From Chloroflexus islandicus (lineage in GTDB: Bacteria > Chloroflexota > Chloroflexia > Chloroflexales > Chloroflexaceae), in NCBI RefSeq assembly GCF_001650695.1, contig NZ_LWQS01000036.1, positions 34,352-98,351 of the forward strand: a stretch of 64,000 bases of DNA, read 5' to 3'. Each line of letters begins with the position of its first letter. Position 1 is the first letter of the stretch. Made by a program: the position numbers and the translations under genes. Under the pieces are notes generated by a model. It made no database searches. It was not told where the DNA came from and saw nothing but the letters and a program-made list of their open reading frames with translations. Positions 17,606 through 27,347 of this stretch are shown here, in pieces.

Positions 17606-18292
17606 ATGCAACCGACCATCCTCGTCGTCGATGACGAAGCCAGCATTCGCAACGTTGCCAAAGCCTATCTCGAACACGCCGGCTACCGCGTCTTGTGCGC
17701 CACCACCGGCCCCGAAGGCTTGCAAATGGCGCTGGAAGATCAACCTGATCTGATCATTCTCGACTTAATGCTGCCCGGCATGGACGGGATGGAGATCGCT
17801 GCCCGCCTGCGCGAACATTCCGACGTCTTCATCCTGATGCTCACCGCGCGCAGCGACGAGATGGATCGCGTCGCCGGCCTGCGCGTCGGCGCCGACGACT
17901 ATTTGACCAAACCGTTTAGCCCACGCGAACTAGTCGCCCGCGTCGAAGCCATCTTGCGCCGGCGGCGCGGCAAACCGGCCAAGAGTTCGATCATGCGCTT
18001 CACCCATGTCGAAATCGACCCCGATACCCGCGAAGCGCGCGCCGCCGGCCAACTGCTCGAACTCACCCCCACCGAATTCGATCTGTTGCTAGCCCTCGCC
18101 CGCAACCACAACCGCGTCCTCAGTCGCGAAGACCTGATCGAGAAGGTGTGGGGAGCCGATTTCTACGGCACCGACCGCGTCGTCGATGTCTACGTCAGCC
18201 AAGTCCGGCGCAAAATCGAAGCCCTCACCGGTGAAAACCTTATCCGCACCGCCCGCGGCGTCGGCTACCGCTTCGTCGATACACCGGCATAG
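17606..18292 (+). CDS. OmpR/PhoB-family response regulator
   Basis: A 228-residue two-component regulator. The receiver domain starts ILVVDDEASIRNVAKAYLEHAG. The phospho-acceptor Asp is in LIILDLMLPGMDG, the conserved Thr in ILMLTARS, and Lys in DDYLTKPFSPREL. The C-terminal winged-helix domain has LTPTEFDLLLALARN and DRVVDVYVSQVRRKI with the end motif RTARGVGYRF. The ATG at 17606 gives the standard N terminus. The histidine kinase gene follows within 70 bases and is the evident partner. Confidence 0.96.
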   Translation: MQPTILVVDDEASIRNVAKAYLEHAGYRVLCATTGPEGLQMALEDQPDLIILDLMLPGMDGMEIAARLREHSDVFILMLTARSDEMDRVAGLRVGADDYLTKPFSPRELVARVEAILRRRRGKPAKSSIMRFTHVEIDPDTREARAAGQLLELTPTEFDLLLALARNHNRVLSREDLIEKVWGADFYGTDRVVDVYVSQVRRKIEALTGENLIRTARGVGYRFVDTPA

Positions 18293-18325
18293 CGGCCAAG
18301 CCATACCTATAGGAGCTGCACAGCA

Positions 18326-18349
18326 ATGCGGCTTTCCGAATCTTGGTGA
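18326..18349 (+). CDS. Possible seven-codon leader minigene (MRLSESW)
   Basis: ATG CGG CTT TCC GAA TCT TGG TGA lies between the response regulator and the histidine kinase. It is preceded by tagggagct-like aggagct 10-11 bases upstream. Its TGA overlaps a GTG that is in frame with the kinase, so translation could be coupled. This rests only on sequence layout; a chance reading frame of this size is common. Confidence 0.2.
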   Translation: MRLSESW

Positions 18350-18357
18350 TACAACGT

Positions 18358-19416
18358 ATGATCCACTTCTGGCGACAACTCCGCTGGCAAATCATCGGCG
18401 CCCAAATGCTGGTCGTCATTGTTGGCGTGGTCGCGCTCAGCCTCACCGCCAACGCCCTACTCGAACAGACGGTCTCTCCCGATCAACTTGCCACTGTACG
18501 CGCTGCCGTTATTCAAGCGCTCACGGTTGCCGCGATCGCCGCCACCATCGCCGGCCTCACCACCAGCATCTTGCTGGTGCAGGTCATCTTACGCTCGCTG
18601 CGCAGCATCGCCCGCAGCAGCCAGCGCATCGCCGCCGGACGCTACGACGAGCGCGTACACGTGCCGGCCAGCGACGAACTGCGCGCCGTCGCCGAGAGCT
18701 TCAACCAGATGGCCGAAGCCCTCGAACAGATCGAACAGCGCCGCGTCGCCATGATCGGCAACGTTGCTCACGAATTGCGCACACCGCTGGCCGGTATCGA
18801 AGGCTACCTCGAAGGCTTAATCGACGGCGTATTGCCCAGCGCCCCCGAAACCTTCATCGACATGCAACACGAAGTACGCCGCCTACGCCGGCTGGTTGAC
18901 GACCTGCAAATCCTCTCGCGAGTCGAAGCCGGTCAAATCTCATTGAATTTCACCACCTTCGACATCAACGACGTCATCCGCCGCGTCGTCGCCCAACTCC
19001 AACCGCAAGTGCTCGACGGCTGCCTGCAAGTCGTCTGCGAACGCGCCAACCAGCCGCTGCTCACCCGCGCCGATCCCGATCGCGTCGCCCAAATTCTGCT
19101 CAACCTGATCGGCAATGCCGTGCGTTACACCCCCGAAGGCGGCTGCATTACCGTCCGTTCGGCGCTGGTTGACGAGCAAGTGCAAGTTGTGGTGGAAGAC
19201 ACCGGCATCGGCATCGCCCCCGAACACCTGCCCTACATCTTCGAGCGCTTCTACCGCGCCGACCCCTCGCGCTCACGGGCCAGCGGCGGCAGCGGCATCG
19301 GCCTCACCATCGCCCGCCACTTAGCTTGGGCCATGGGTGGCGACATCACTGCGTACAGCGCCGGCCTCGGCAAAGGCAGCACCTTTACCCTCACCCTGCC
19401 CCGTGGGACGGTGTAA
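18358..19416 (+). CDS. HAMP-domain sensor histidine kinase
   Basis: A 352-residue membrane kinase paired with the upstream OmpR-type regulator. There are two transmembrane helices (about 10-30 and 53-78) with only a short loop between them, so there is little room for an external sensor and sensing may be in the membrane. HAMP follows (SSQRIAAGRYDERVHVPASD), then the HisKA box NVAHELRTPLAGIEGYLEG, and HATPase_c motifs NLIGNAVRYTPEGG, DTGIGIAPE and GGSGIGLTIARHL. ATG at 18358 is used; GTG at 18346 is in frame and overlaps a possible leader minigene. The stimulus is unknown. Confidence 0.94.
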   Translation: MIHFWRQLRWQIIGAQMLVVIVGVVALSLTANALLEQTVSPDQLATVRAAVIQALTVAAIAATIAGLTTSILLVQVILRSLRSIARSSQRIAAGRYDERVHVPASDELRAVAESFNQMAEALEQIEQRRVAMIGNVAHELRTPLAGIEGYLEGLIDGVLPSAPETFIDMQHEVRRLRRLVDDLQILSRVEAGQISLNFTTFDINDVIRRVVAQLQPQVLDGCLQVVCERANQPLLTRADPDRVAQILLNLIGNAVRYTPEGGCITVRSALVDEQVQVVVEDTGIGIAPEHLPYIFERFYRADPSRSRASGGSGIGLTIARHLAWAMGGDITAYSAGLGKGSTFTLTLPRGTV

Positions 19417-19942
19417 GCCGGATCACCTCTCCCAGCGGGGGAGCGGAGAGCCATCGCCACGCCGCAAAGCGAGCCAAGGCGCAGAGATTCTTAACGCAAA
19501 GACGCAGTAGAGCCGGACGGCTGTCCGGCTCCGCAGAGCACGCAAAGATGGTTGGGGATGGTGATGTTCCTCCGCGTCCTCCGCGTCCTCCGCGTCCCCT
19601 GCGGTAACATTTCACTTCCCTCCAGCGGGGGGAAGTCGTCTTGCCCCTCCCCCGCTGGGGGAGGGGTTGGGGGTGAGGGCCATCAGCCCGCGCAGCGGGC
19701 TTCGTAACCCTAGCCCGGCCCTTTAGGGCCGGGTTTCGGACAGAAGTTCTTTCCGCCTTTGAAGTCAGGTAGGAAAGAAGGCCGGGAGGTGAGGGCCAAC
19801 TCAACGCCGCAAAGCGAGCCAAGGCGCAGAGACGTTGAACGCAAAGGTGCAAAGAACGCTAAGATCGCAAAGTTGCTTGGGGATGGCGATCATCCCCCGC
19901 GTCCTCTGCGCCCCCTGCGGTAAACCTTCAACCAGCCCGCCG
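19417..19942. repeat. Gap with long imperfect direct repeat and hairpins
   Basis: I see no gene. A module beginning gccgcaaagcgagccaaggc at about 19462 recurs at about 19805, each followed by aacgcaaag. Each ends in a phrase like gttggggatggngat, then cgcgtcctc(n) and cctgcggtaa (about 19553-19608 and 19873-19926). Between them lie G-rich and C-rich inverted segments (cccctcccccgctgggggagggg at about 19644-19667 and cccggccctttagggccggg at about 19713-19733). The layout suggests a duplicated non-autonomous element. Confidence 0.6.
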
Positions 19943-22246
19943 TTACGGCTGCGGCAGCACCGGGCAGATCGACGGCGGATTTGCCGGCGGCGTGATGCCA
20001 AAGTACGCTTGCATAATCTGCGTCACCGCCGGCACCGCAATCGTCGATGAACCATCGTTGAGGTCGCCAACGCCTTCGACCAGCACCGCCACTACGATTT
20101 CAGGGTTCTCGTAGGGCGCAAAGCCAACGAACCACGCATGGCTCTGCCGCACCAGCCGGCCATCGGTGGTAGTAAGCAACGGCCCAAACTCGGCCGTGCC
20201 GGTTTTGCCGGCAATGCGCAAGCCCGAACAGGCTTCGCGCGCCGCAATGCCCAAACCGTCGGTGATCGAGGCCAAGAGGCCTTGGCGGATGGCGGCCAGA
20301 TGCTGCGGTTCGATCGGCGCTTTGCCCAGCGGTTCAGGCTGGATCTGCTGCACAAGCTGGCCGTTCTCATCAACAATCCGGTCAACCACGTGCGGGCGAT
20401 AGAGGGTGCCATCGGTCGCGATGGCACCGGCTGCCACCGCCAGTTGCAGCGGCGTCACTTCGAGATAGCCCTGCCCGATCGCGGTATTGTAGGTATCGCC
20501 GGTTGTCCATGCTTCGCGCAAGACCTGCGCTTTCCATGCCCGCGTCGGCACTCGCCCGCCGGCCTCACCCACTAAATCGATCCCGGTCGTGCGGCCAAAA
20601 TTGAACCACGACAACCCCTCGACCAACTGGTCAATCCCGAGCCCCGTAATCCGTAAGGCACGCTGGTCGAGGTTGGTCGCCTGATCGTTACCGCCGGCAA
20701 TGCTGGCGAAAAAGACGTTTGACGAGAGGCGCAGCGCGTCGCGGACATCGATCTGGCCGTTATCGCGATTGCGCACCGAGTTGGGCAAGATAAACTCGGC
20801 TCCGCTCCGCTCGATCAGGCGCAAGAGGCCGGGATCGCGCAGTTTGGTATCGGCGGCGATCACGCCTTGTTGCAACGCCACTGCACCGACAAACTGCTTC
20901 AGGGTCGAACCGGGCGGGTATTGGCCAGCGATGGCGCGATTGGTAAACGGCGCCAGCCGTTGCAGCTCGCGTTGCGCTTCAGCGCTCGGCGGAGCAAGCA
21001 ATCCCCGCAAATCATTGGCCCGCGCCGGATCAACCCAGATGTTGTTGTCGTAATCGGGCAGGCTGACCATCGCCAACACCCGCCCATTCCGCGGATCGAT
21101 CGCCACCGCGACGCCGGCCACAATCGGATCGTAGGCCCGCTTATGCGCCTCGCGCGCCGTTTGCCGCCGTTGCTCTCCTTCATTGATCCAGCGCTGCAAA
21201 ATGCGCTCGACTTCAGCCTGAAATTGAGCATCAATGGTCAGCACGAGATCATGGCCGTTGGCGACCGGGCGCAATGTGGTGACATCACTAACCGGACGCT
21301 GCAACGCATCGACCAGCAACGAGTCAATCCCCATTTGGCCGCGCAGCACCTGCTCATACGCGCCTTCAAGGCCATCTTTGCCAATCTGGTCGCTCGGCAA
21401 ATAGGGCGGCAAGCCAATGCTGGCCGGGTCAATCTGTTTGGCCATCAAGCCGCAGATCGGCGCATTCGCGGTAATATCAACCAACCCGCGCAACCACGAG
21501 CTGGCCGGATTCACGGCCACCAGCTCGCAGGCGTTGATCCGGCCCACGTACCCAAGCAGATGCGACAGCGAGGGAATGGCGCTACTCAACGGGTAACGCC
21601 GGCGGAAGCCTTCGATCACCCGCGCGCCGGGCAGATAATTGGCGTTTTCGCGCAACGCTAACACCAACTCCGGCGAAATATCCTCTTTAATCACGACCGG
21701 CTGGTAACTCCGCGCGTTGGCCTGTTGCAAAAGCTGTTCGACCGGATTGGCCAGCATTGCGACGTCACGATAGGTTTGGCTGATCGTGAGCGCGCGCAAG
21801 ATATCGGGGGGGGCAATGGTGAGCGTGAGGGCAGTAGTAGACGTGAGTGAAGGCAGCGACCCCAATGCAGCTAACTCAGTGCGCAAGCCGGGGGTCGTTT
21901 CGAGCGCGCTAGCCGGGTCAATAATGAGGGTTGCCGGCAACCCGGCAATTTGCGCCAGCCGCGCCAACGTCAACGCCCGCTGCTCAGGCGCGCTGCTTGC
22001 TGACGGCAATTGGCCCGGCACCACTGCCAGATTATAGATCGGCACGCTCTCGGCCAGTAATGCACCGCGCGCATCAAAGATCTCGCCGCGACGCGGTTGG
22101 TTGGTCAAATACCGGCGGGTAGTGACTTCAATATCGGCGCCGAATCGCTGCGCATCAGTTTGCACCAGTTGCAGTTGCGCCAGCCGTGCCACCAGCACGA
22201 CCACCACCAGCAACAAGACACTCCGTAGCGCAATGAGTCTCGCCAT
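19943..22246 (-). CDS. mrdA: Penicillin-binding protein 2 (elongasome transpeptidase)
   Basis: A 767-residue class B PBP that crosslinks peptidoglycan during cylindrical growth. There is a single N-terminal membrane anchor (LRSVLLLVVVVLVARLAQLQL) and a pedestal or dimerisation region containing RRGEIFDARGALLAES. The transpeptidase domain carries the active-site Ser in PPGSTLKQF (SxxK), SSN in LRLSSNVFF and KTGTAEFG. The C-terminal NPEIVVAVLVEG strand and the overall length match PBP2. It is last in mreB-mreC-mreD-PBP2, 25 bases after mreD. No clear Shine-Dalgarno precedes the ATG. Confidence 0.95.
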   Translation of the reverse strand: MARLIALRSVLLLVVVVLVARLAQLQLVQTDAQRFGADIEVTTRRYLTNQPRRGEIFDARGALLAESVPIYNLAVVPGQLPSASSAPEQRALTLARLAQIAGLPATLIIDPASALETTPGLRTELAALGSLPSLTSTTALTLTIAPPDILRALTISQTYRDVAMLANPVEQLLQQANARSYQPVVIKEDISPELVLALRENANYLPGARVIEGFRRRYPLSSAIPSLSHLLGYVGRINACELVAVNPASSWLRGLVDITANAPICGLMAKQIDPASIGLPPYLPSDQIGKDGLEGAYEQVLRGQMGIDSLLVDALQRPVSDVTTLRPVANGHDLVLTIDAQFQAEVERILQRWINEGEQRRQTAREAHKRAYDPIVAGVAVAIDPRNGRVLAMVSLPDYDNNIWVDPARANDLRGLLAPPSAEAQRELQRLAPFTNRAIAGQYPPGSTLKQFVGAVALQQGVIAADTKLRDPGLLRLIERSGAEFILPNSVRNRDNGQIDVRDALRLSSNVFFASIAGGNDQATNLDQRALRITGLGIDQLVEGLSWFNFGRTTGIDLVGEAGGRVPTRAWKAQVLREAWTTGDTYNTAIGQGYLEVTPLQLAVAAGAIATDGTLYRPHVVDRIVDENGQLVQQIQPEPLGKAPIEPQHLAAIRQGLLASITDGLGIAAREACSGLRIAGKTGTAEFGPLLTTTDGRLVRQSHAWFVGFAPYENPEIVVAVLVEGVGDLNDGSSTIAVPAVTQIMQAYFGITPPANPPSICPVLPQP

Positions 22247-22271
22247 AACTAGGCATCAGCCTTTCGCTTGT

Positions 22272-22805
22272 CTACCCATCCGCTCGCACCAACCGGTGAA
22301 CAATCGCCACCGCCGGCAAGGTTGGGATCAAAGCCAGCAACACCGACGGCGCCACCACCACCAACCCATACATCCGCCAGTCTTCGATTGCCGGCAAAGC
22401 AATCAAGGCCAGCGTTCCTTCGTAGATGACGGTACCGACCGCCACCGCCAGCAACGGCACGAGCGGACGTTCCACAGCAAACCGCCGGGCAGCTAAACCA
22501 ACAATCGCCACCGCCAAAAGGTGAGCGATGGCATGGCTGCCGAGCGGCATAGTGCCTAACACATCAAGCGCCAACCCGCCATAAAATGCCCACCACAACC
22601 CGCGCATCAACCCGCGCACCGGTTCGGCGGTACCGGCGCCAACTAAGGCGCGCGCAATTGCCAGCACTAGCAGAATCGGGACGCTAAAACCCGCGAGGCC
22701 CGTCAGCAGTGTGACCTGCACGAGCGCCAGCGCCAGCAACACCAAAGCTAGCCCTAGCTCGCGCGCCAGCCGCTCTTCTATTCGTCTTGGCTGAGAATCA
22801 CCCAC
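22272..22805 (-). CDS. mreD: MreD rod-shape membrane protein
   Basis: A 177-residue protein with about five hydrophobic helices (for example LALVLLALALVQVTLLTGLA and VLLALIPTLPAVAIVHRLV) matching MreD by size, topology and position. It links MreB and MreC to PBP2 in the inner membrane. The start is GTG at 22805, inside the end of mreC (28-base overlap), suggesting translational coupling. Sequence conservation in MreD is low, so the call rests largely on context. Confidence 0.88.
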   Translation of the reverse strand: MGDSQPRRIEERLARELGLALVLLALALVQVTLLTGLAGFSVPILLVLAIARALVGAGTAEPVRGLMRGLWWAFYGGLALDVLGTMPLGSHAIAHLLAVAIVGLAARRFAVERPLVPLLAVAVGTVIYEGTLALIALPAIEDWRMYGLVVVAPSVLLALIPTLPAVAIVHRLVRADG

Positions 22806-23686
22806 ACGTAGCGCACCTGATCCGGATCGACGAAGGGCCTGATCGCACCTATCTGGCGCTGCCCCTCTTGCTGTACCGTCTCGATCGCACCAATCGGCAC
22901 GGCTGCCGGCATCGCCGCCAGATCGAGCGGCAGATCAAGCGCCCCGCTCAAACCGGCGGTCACCACCCGCTCTCCCTCCCGCATCGTTACGTTGCGATCG
23001 ATTAATTCCAACCGCAAGCGCGAGCCGCGTTGCCATTGGCCTTGCATCAACCCTAGCGGTGCGCCATCGGCCTGCAACACCCGCACGCTGAGCTGGCTGC
23101 TAATATCGGTGATCATCAACACATCGGCGGTGCGCGGGCCCACCGACTCAACCACACCAATCAGCGCCGGAGGACCGCCCGGTTGCTGGCCAATCACCGC
23201 CATGCCCACCTGCACGCCATCTTCAACCCCGCGCGCGATCGTTAACACTCGCCGCGCCGCATCCGGCGCGCGCACCATCACCTCAGCGCCGAGGATTCTC
23301 CATGGATACGTGCGCGTAATAGCCAGTTGCTGGCGTAAAAAGATATTCTCAACCCGCGCCTGTTCCAGTCGCAACACTTCGCTGTTGAGGCGCGCATTTT
23401 CCGCTTCCAGTTCAGCAATCCGGCTTTGCAACGCCGCCACGTCACGCGGTGTCGCCCACCACGACTCGATCATGGCGCGGCGCTCGGTCAACCAGCCGGC
23501 CAGCGGTTGCACCGCCTCGCGCACCGCCAACCGCGCCGGCGCCACAATACCTTGCCGGTCGAGAATGATCAGCAGCAGGCTGATCAACGCCAGCCCAACC
23601 GCTAGTGCGGCCACGCGCCAATAATGGCGATCGCCGCTGCGATCACGGCGTAATTTCAGAGGACGGTCATCGAGAAAATCGCGCAT
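22778..23686 (-). CDS. mreC: MreC rod-shape protein
   Basis: A 302-residue bitopic protein. The N-terminal helix (ALAVGLALISLLLIIL) is followed by a coiled coil (LQSRIAELEAENARLNSEVLRLEQ) and the two-domain beta-barrel region with VMVRAPDAARRVLTIARGVEDGVQ. MreC assembles on the outer face of the membrane and activates PBP2. The ATG follows ggagatagcgc. Its start is 3 bases downstream of the mreB stop, so the operon is tight. Confidence 0.94.
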   Translation of the reverse strand: MRDFLDDRPLKLRRDRSGDRHYWRVAALAVGLALISLLLIILDRQGIVAPARLAVREAVQPLAGWLTERRAMIESWWATPRDVAALQSRIAELEAENARLNSEVLRLEQARVENIFLRQQLAITRTYPWRILGAEVMVRAPDAARRVLTIARGVEDGVQVGMAVIGQQPGGPPALIGVVESVGPRTADVLMITDISSQLSVRVLQADGAPLGLMQGQWQRGSRLRLELIDRNVTMREGERVVTAGLSGALDLPLDLAAMPAAVPIGAIETVQQEGQRQIGAIRPFVDPDQVRYVWVILSQDE

Positions 23687-23689
23687 GCG

Positions 23690-24769
23690 CTATCTCCGCA
23701 CCCGCCGGCTCGTTTGCGCGCGCGTCAGAATATCTTGATAGACGCTGTTATCGAAGTGTTCGACCATCTTGCCGGCGCCGCGCGCCACGCACGAGAGCGG
23801 GTCTTGCGCGATATGCACCGGCATGCGCGTCTCAGCCGCAATCCGCTTGTCAAGCCCGTGCAGCAACGAGCCGCCGCCGGCCAGCATGATCCCATGCTCC
23901 ATAATATCGGCCACTAGCTCCGGCGGCGTCTCTTCGAGCGCGGCCCGCACTTCGGCGACAATCGCGTTCACCGGGCCGGCAATGCCCTCGCGCAACTCAA
24001 CCGAGCTGACCTCGATCGCTTTGGGCAAGCCGGTCAGCAGATCGCGCCCGCGCAATACTACTTTGATCTCTTCATCAAGCGGATAGGCCGAACCGGCGGC
24101 GATCTTCGCTTTTTCGGCCATGCGCTCGCCGATCAAGAGGTTGTATTCGCGGCGGGCAAACTGGATGATCGCCTCGTCAATCTCGTCGCCGGCAATCCGG
24201 ATCGAGTGATTGATGACAATGCCGCCAAGGGCAATCACCGCAATCTCGGTGGTGCCGCCGCCAATATCAACGATCATCGACCCGATCGGCTCTTCGACCG
24301 GCAAGCCGGCCCCGATCGCAGCCGCCATCGGTTCTTCCACCACATACGCTTCGCGCGCCTTGGCATTCAACGCCGCTTCGCGCGCTGCCCGCTTCTCGAC
24401 TTCCGTCACGCCTGATGGCACGCCGACCACCACCCGCGGACGGGGATCGACCAGCGGCAACGCAGCATAGGCATGCGCCTTCTTAATAAAGTAGGCCAGC
24501 ATCTGCTCGACCACATCGAAATCGGCGATCACGCCATCCTTCAATGGCCGTACCGCCACGATATTGGCCGGCGTCTTGCCCACCATCGCCTTGGCTTCCG
24601 CCCCGACCGCATGCACCTTCTTGGTGCGCGTATCGATGGCCACCACCGATGGTTCGCTAATCACAATGCCCTTGCCGCGCACATGCACCAAGGTGTTGGC
24701 AGTGCCCAGATCAATGCCAAGATCGCGGCTAAAAGCGCCAAAAATCGTATTGAAGGGGTTGAGACCCAC
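23690..24769 (-). CDS. mreB: MreB actin-like cytoskeletal protein
   Basis: A 359-residue bacterial actin. FSRDLGIDLGTANTLVHVRG is the phosphate-1 motif, GSMIVDIGGGTTEIAVIAL the phosphate-2 motif and GIMLAGGGSLLHGLDKRIA the adenosine motif. It polymerises under the membrane and directs the elongasome encoded downstream. The start is GTG at 24769, 8 bases after ggag. The C terminus RAQTSRRVRR is longer and more basic than usual. A likely extended -10 promoter lies about 105 bases upstream. Confidence 0.97.
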   Translation of the reverse strand: MGLNPFNTIFGAFSRDLGIDLGTANTLVHVRGKGIVISEPSVVAIDTRTKKVHAVGAEAKAMVGKTPANIVAVRPLKDGVIADFDVVEQMLAYFIKKAHAYAALPLVDPRPRVVVGVPSGVTEVEKRAAREAALNAKAREAYVVEEPMAAAIGAGLPVEEPIGSMIVDIGGGTTEIAVIALGGIVINHSIRIAGDEIDEAIIQFARREYNLLIGERMAEKAKIAAGSAYPLDEEIKVVLRGRDLLTGLPKAIEVSSVELREGIAGPVNAIVAEVRAALEETPPELVADIMEHGIMLAGGGSLLHGLDKRIAAETRMPVHIAQDPLSCVARGAGKMVEHFDNSVYQDILTRAQTSRRVRR

Positions 24770-24873
24770 GAGTACACTCCACCTCTTACCCGCCGGCAGC
24801 CCGCTGCTGCCGTCACCACATGAACGAGTTCATCGCCGCTATCATCCGGTGAACCCCCGGATCGAATCGCTAT

Positions 24874-24882
24874 ATTATAGCA
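24874..24882 (-). promoter_or_regulatory. Extended -10 promoter for mre operon
   Basis: On the minus strand the sequence reads TGCTATAAT, an extended -10 with a perfect TATAAT. No good -35 is seen at standard distance (TTGTCT lies 21 bases upstream). The transcript would have a leader of about 100 bases before mreB. Confidence 0.55.
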
Positions 24883-24885
24883 TAC

Positions 24886-25169
24886 CGGCCAAACATAATC
24901 AGACAAGGATATGCGTGGATGCAATCCGTCGCATCCGCGTCGATTCGCCTCCCCTTTTCCCCCTCATCACGCACAGCGTCATTTGACTTTTCGGCGGCTT
25001 TATGACACAATTGCTATGCTGCTTCGTTGCAAGCACGTGGACGTGTTCGCCGTAAGCATTGCCGTAGGTCAAGTTCGCTCGCCGGATGATGAAGATGCCA
25101 CATCCCAACATTACGCGGCATTGCTGCTATGGCTTCTGGCTCACATTGAGCTAGAAGATTTTTGTTGTC
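24886..25169. other. Divergent intergenic region mreB/bchD
   Basis: I see no gene or known RNA here. It must contain the control region of the chelatase gene. A short hairpin (ggatgcaatccgtcgcatcc, about 24916-24935) is visible, along with a TTGACT at 24983-24988 without a convincing -10 at the proper spacing. Confidence 0.4.
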
Positions 25170-27260
25170 GTGAATATCACAAGCCTTCCGCAACGACCGG
25201 TTTATCCATTCTCCGCCATTGTCGGCCAAGAGCGGCTCAAACGCGCTCTGATTCTCAATGCGATCAACCCGCGCATCGGCGGGGTGCTGATTCGCGGCGA
25301 GAAGGGGACGGCCAAATCAACCGCGGTGCGCGCGCTGACGCGCCTGTTGCCATCGATCAAAGTGGTGGTTGATTGCCCCTACAGTTGCGATCCCGATACG
25401 CCGGCGACGTTGTGCGCTTCTTGCCAAACCCGCCTCGCGCAGGGGCCGCTGCCAACCATGGTGCGCCCGATCCGGCTGGTGGAATTGCCGGTTTCAGCCT
25501 CGGAAGACCGGGTGGTAGGCTCGCTCGATCTCGAACATGCGATTACCGAAGGCCAACGCCGCTTTGAGCCGGGGTTGCTGGCGCAAGTCAATCGCGGCGT
25601 CCTCTATGTCGATGAGGTGAATCTGCTCGATGATCATCTCGTCGATCTGCTGCTTGACGCCGCGGCGATGGGGGTGAACACCGTCGAGCGCGAGGGTGTG
25701 AGTGTGTCGCACCCGGCCCGCTTCATCCTCGTCGGTACGATGAACCCGGAAGAAGGCGAATTGCGCCCGCAGTTGCTCGATCGCTTCGGCTTGGCGGTGG
25801 AAGTGGTTGGCCTGACCGATGTGAATGACCGGGTGGCTGTCATCGAGCGGCGCATGGCCTACGAGGCCGATCCGTTCGGCTTCATCCAGCAATGGCACGA
25901 AGCGGAAGAAGCGTTGGCGCAACGGATCGCCGCTGCTCGCGCCTTGCTGCCCCAAGTGCGGATCGATCGCACCGATATGGCGGTCGTTGCTAGTCTCTGC
26001 ATTGAGATGGGGGTTGATGGCCACCGCGCCGATCTGACCATCCTTGAAACGGCCCGCACCCACGCGGCTTGGAGTGGCCGGCGCATGCTGCTCGCTGACG
26101 ATATCCGGCTGGCCGCCGAACTGGCCCTGCCCCACCGTATGCGCCGCCAACCGTTCGGTGAGGTCAAGCTTGACGAGCAACGGATGGCCAGCATCCTTGA
26201 CCAATACGGCAAGCGGGTCGAAGAGGTCAGCGCGCAGGCTGAAGTAAAAAAAAACCCTGACCTCACCGATGTGAGCAATGGCAACGATGAAGGCGGCAAC
26301 GAGAACGGCGGCGGCAGCGCCACGGTTCCAGTCGGCGGGGCCGGTACACCCGAAGCGACTACGCCAACCGGCGACAAGTCAACCGGTGGCGCTGAGTATA
26401 AGGCTGGCGACATCTTTAAACCGCGCCGCCTCGAAGCGACGCCCGATCGCCTCCAGCGGCACGCTCCCGGTCGCCGCTCGCGCTCGCGCACGACGCGCAA
26501 GCAAGGCCGCTACATCACCAGCCGCCGCGCCGCGCGCGTGACCGATTTGGCGCTCGATGCCACCTTGCGCGAAGCGGCGATCTATCAGCGGAAGCGTCGC
26601 ACCGAGTTGCTGCATACCATTGGTGCACCGCATCGCCGGCATCCAAAGGTGTTGCTTAAGCGGTCTGACCTCCGCCAAAAGGTGCGAGTCCGCCGCACGC
26701 GCAATGCAGTGTGCTTCGTGGTTGACGCCAGTTGGAGCATGGCCGCCGAAGAGCGTATGCAAGCCACCAAAGCCGCTGTGCTCTCGCTGCTGCGCGATGC
26801 CTATCAGCGCCGCGATCAGGTCGGGTTGGTCAGCTTTCAGCGCGATTATGCCCGCGTGTTGCTGCCGTTGACCAATAGCGTCGAATTGGCGCAGCGCCGC
26901 TTGCAATCGATGCCGACCGGCGGCAAGACGCCGTTGTCACGCGGGTTGATCACCGCCTTCGAGCTGCTCGAACGCGCTCGCCGGCGTGATACAGAAGTGG
27001 TGCCGCTGATGGTACTATTAACAGACGGGCAGGCAAATGTGGCGCTGTCTGACTTGCCGCCCCAGCAAGAGGCGTACCGGATCGCAGAGATGATTGCGGC
27101 GCATCAGATCCATTCAATTGTGATCGATACCGAGCATCCGAATTTCGATCGGGGGCTCTCGCGCCGGCTGGCCGAATGTTTGCGCGGTGTGTACTACCGG
27201 TTGGAAGAACTGCACGATGACGGCCTTGTCCGCGCGGTGCGGCAGCAAATGCGCTCGTAA
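25170..27260 (+). CDS. bchD: Magnesium chelatase subunit BchD
   Basis: A 696-residue chelatase subunit, probably for insertion of Mg2+ into protoporphyrin IX at the start of the bacteriochlorophyll branch. An AAA+ domain (about 15-340) carries Walker [16 protein letters not shown] and Walker [16 protein letters not shown]. An acidic, Gly/Asn- and Pro-rich linker and an Arg-rich stretch follow. The C-terminal von Willebrand A domain (about 510-690) has the MIDAS motif [11 protein letters not shown]. Most BchD proteins have a degenerate Walker A; here it is intact, so a fused I/D role or a cobaltochelatase is an alternative. The start is GTG with a weak ribosome-binding site. BchH and BchI are not in the window. 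Confidence 0.82.
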   Translation: MNITSLPQRPVYPFSAIVGQERLKRALILNAINPRIGGVLIRGEKGTAKSTAVRALTRLLPSIKVVVDCPYSCDPDTPATLCASCQTRLAQGPLPTMVRPIRLVELPVSASEDRVVGSLDLEHAITEGQRRFEPGLLAQVNRGVLYVDEVNLLDDHLVDLLLDAAAMGVNTVEREGVSVSHPARFILVGTMNPEEGELRPQLLDRFGLAVEVVGLTDVNDRVAVIERRMAYEADPFGFIQQWHEAEEALAQRIAAARALLPQVRIDRTDMAVVASLCIEMGVDGHRADLTILETARTHAAWSGRRMLLADDIRLAAELALPHRMRRQPFGEVKLDEQRMASILDQYGKRVEEVSAQAEVKKNPDLTDVSNGNDEGGNENGGGSATVPVGGAGTPEATTPTGDKSTGGAEYKAGDIFKPRRLEATPDRLQRHAPGRRSRSRTTRKQGRYITSRRAARVTDLALDATLREAAIYQRKRRTELLHTIGAPHRRHPKVLLKRSDLRQKVRVRRTRNAVCFVVDASWSMAAEERMQATKAAVLSLLRDAYQRRDQVGLVSFQRDYARVLLPLTNSVELAQRRLQSMPTGGKTPLSRGLITAFELLERARRRDTEVVPLMVLLTDGQANVALSDLPPQQEAYRIAEMIAAHQIHSIVIDTEHPNFDRGLSRRLAECLRGVYYRLEELHDDGLVRAVRQQMRS

Positions 27261-27347
27261 CATACGTCGGTGCGCGTCCGGCAACGTGGTTGCTTGATGC
27301 CACAACCATAGCTTCGGTAATCGTTTACGTGAGGAGGAAGGTAGGCA

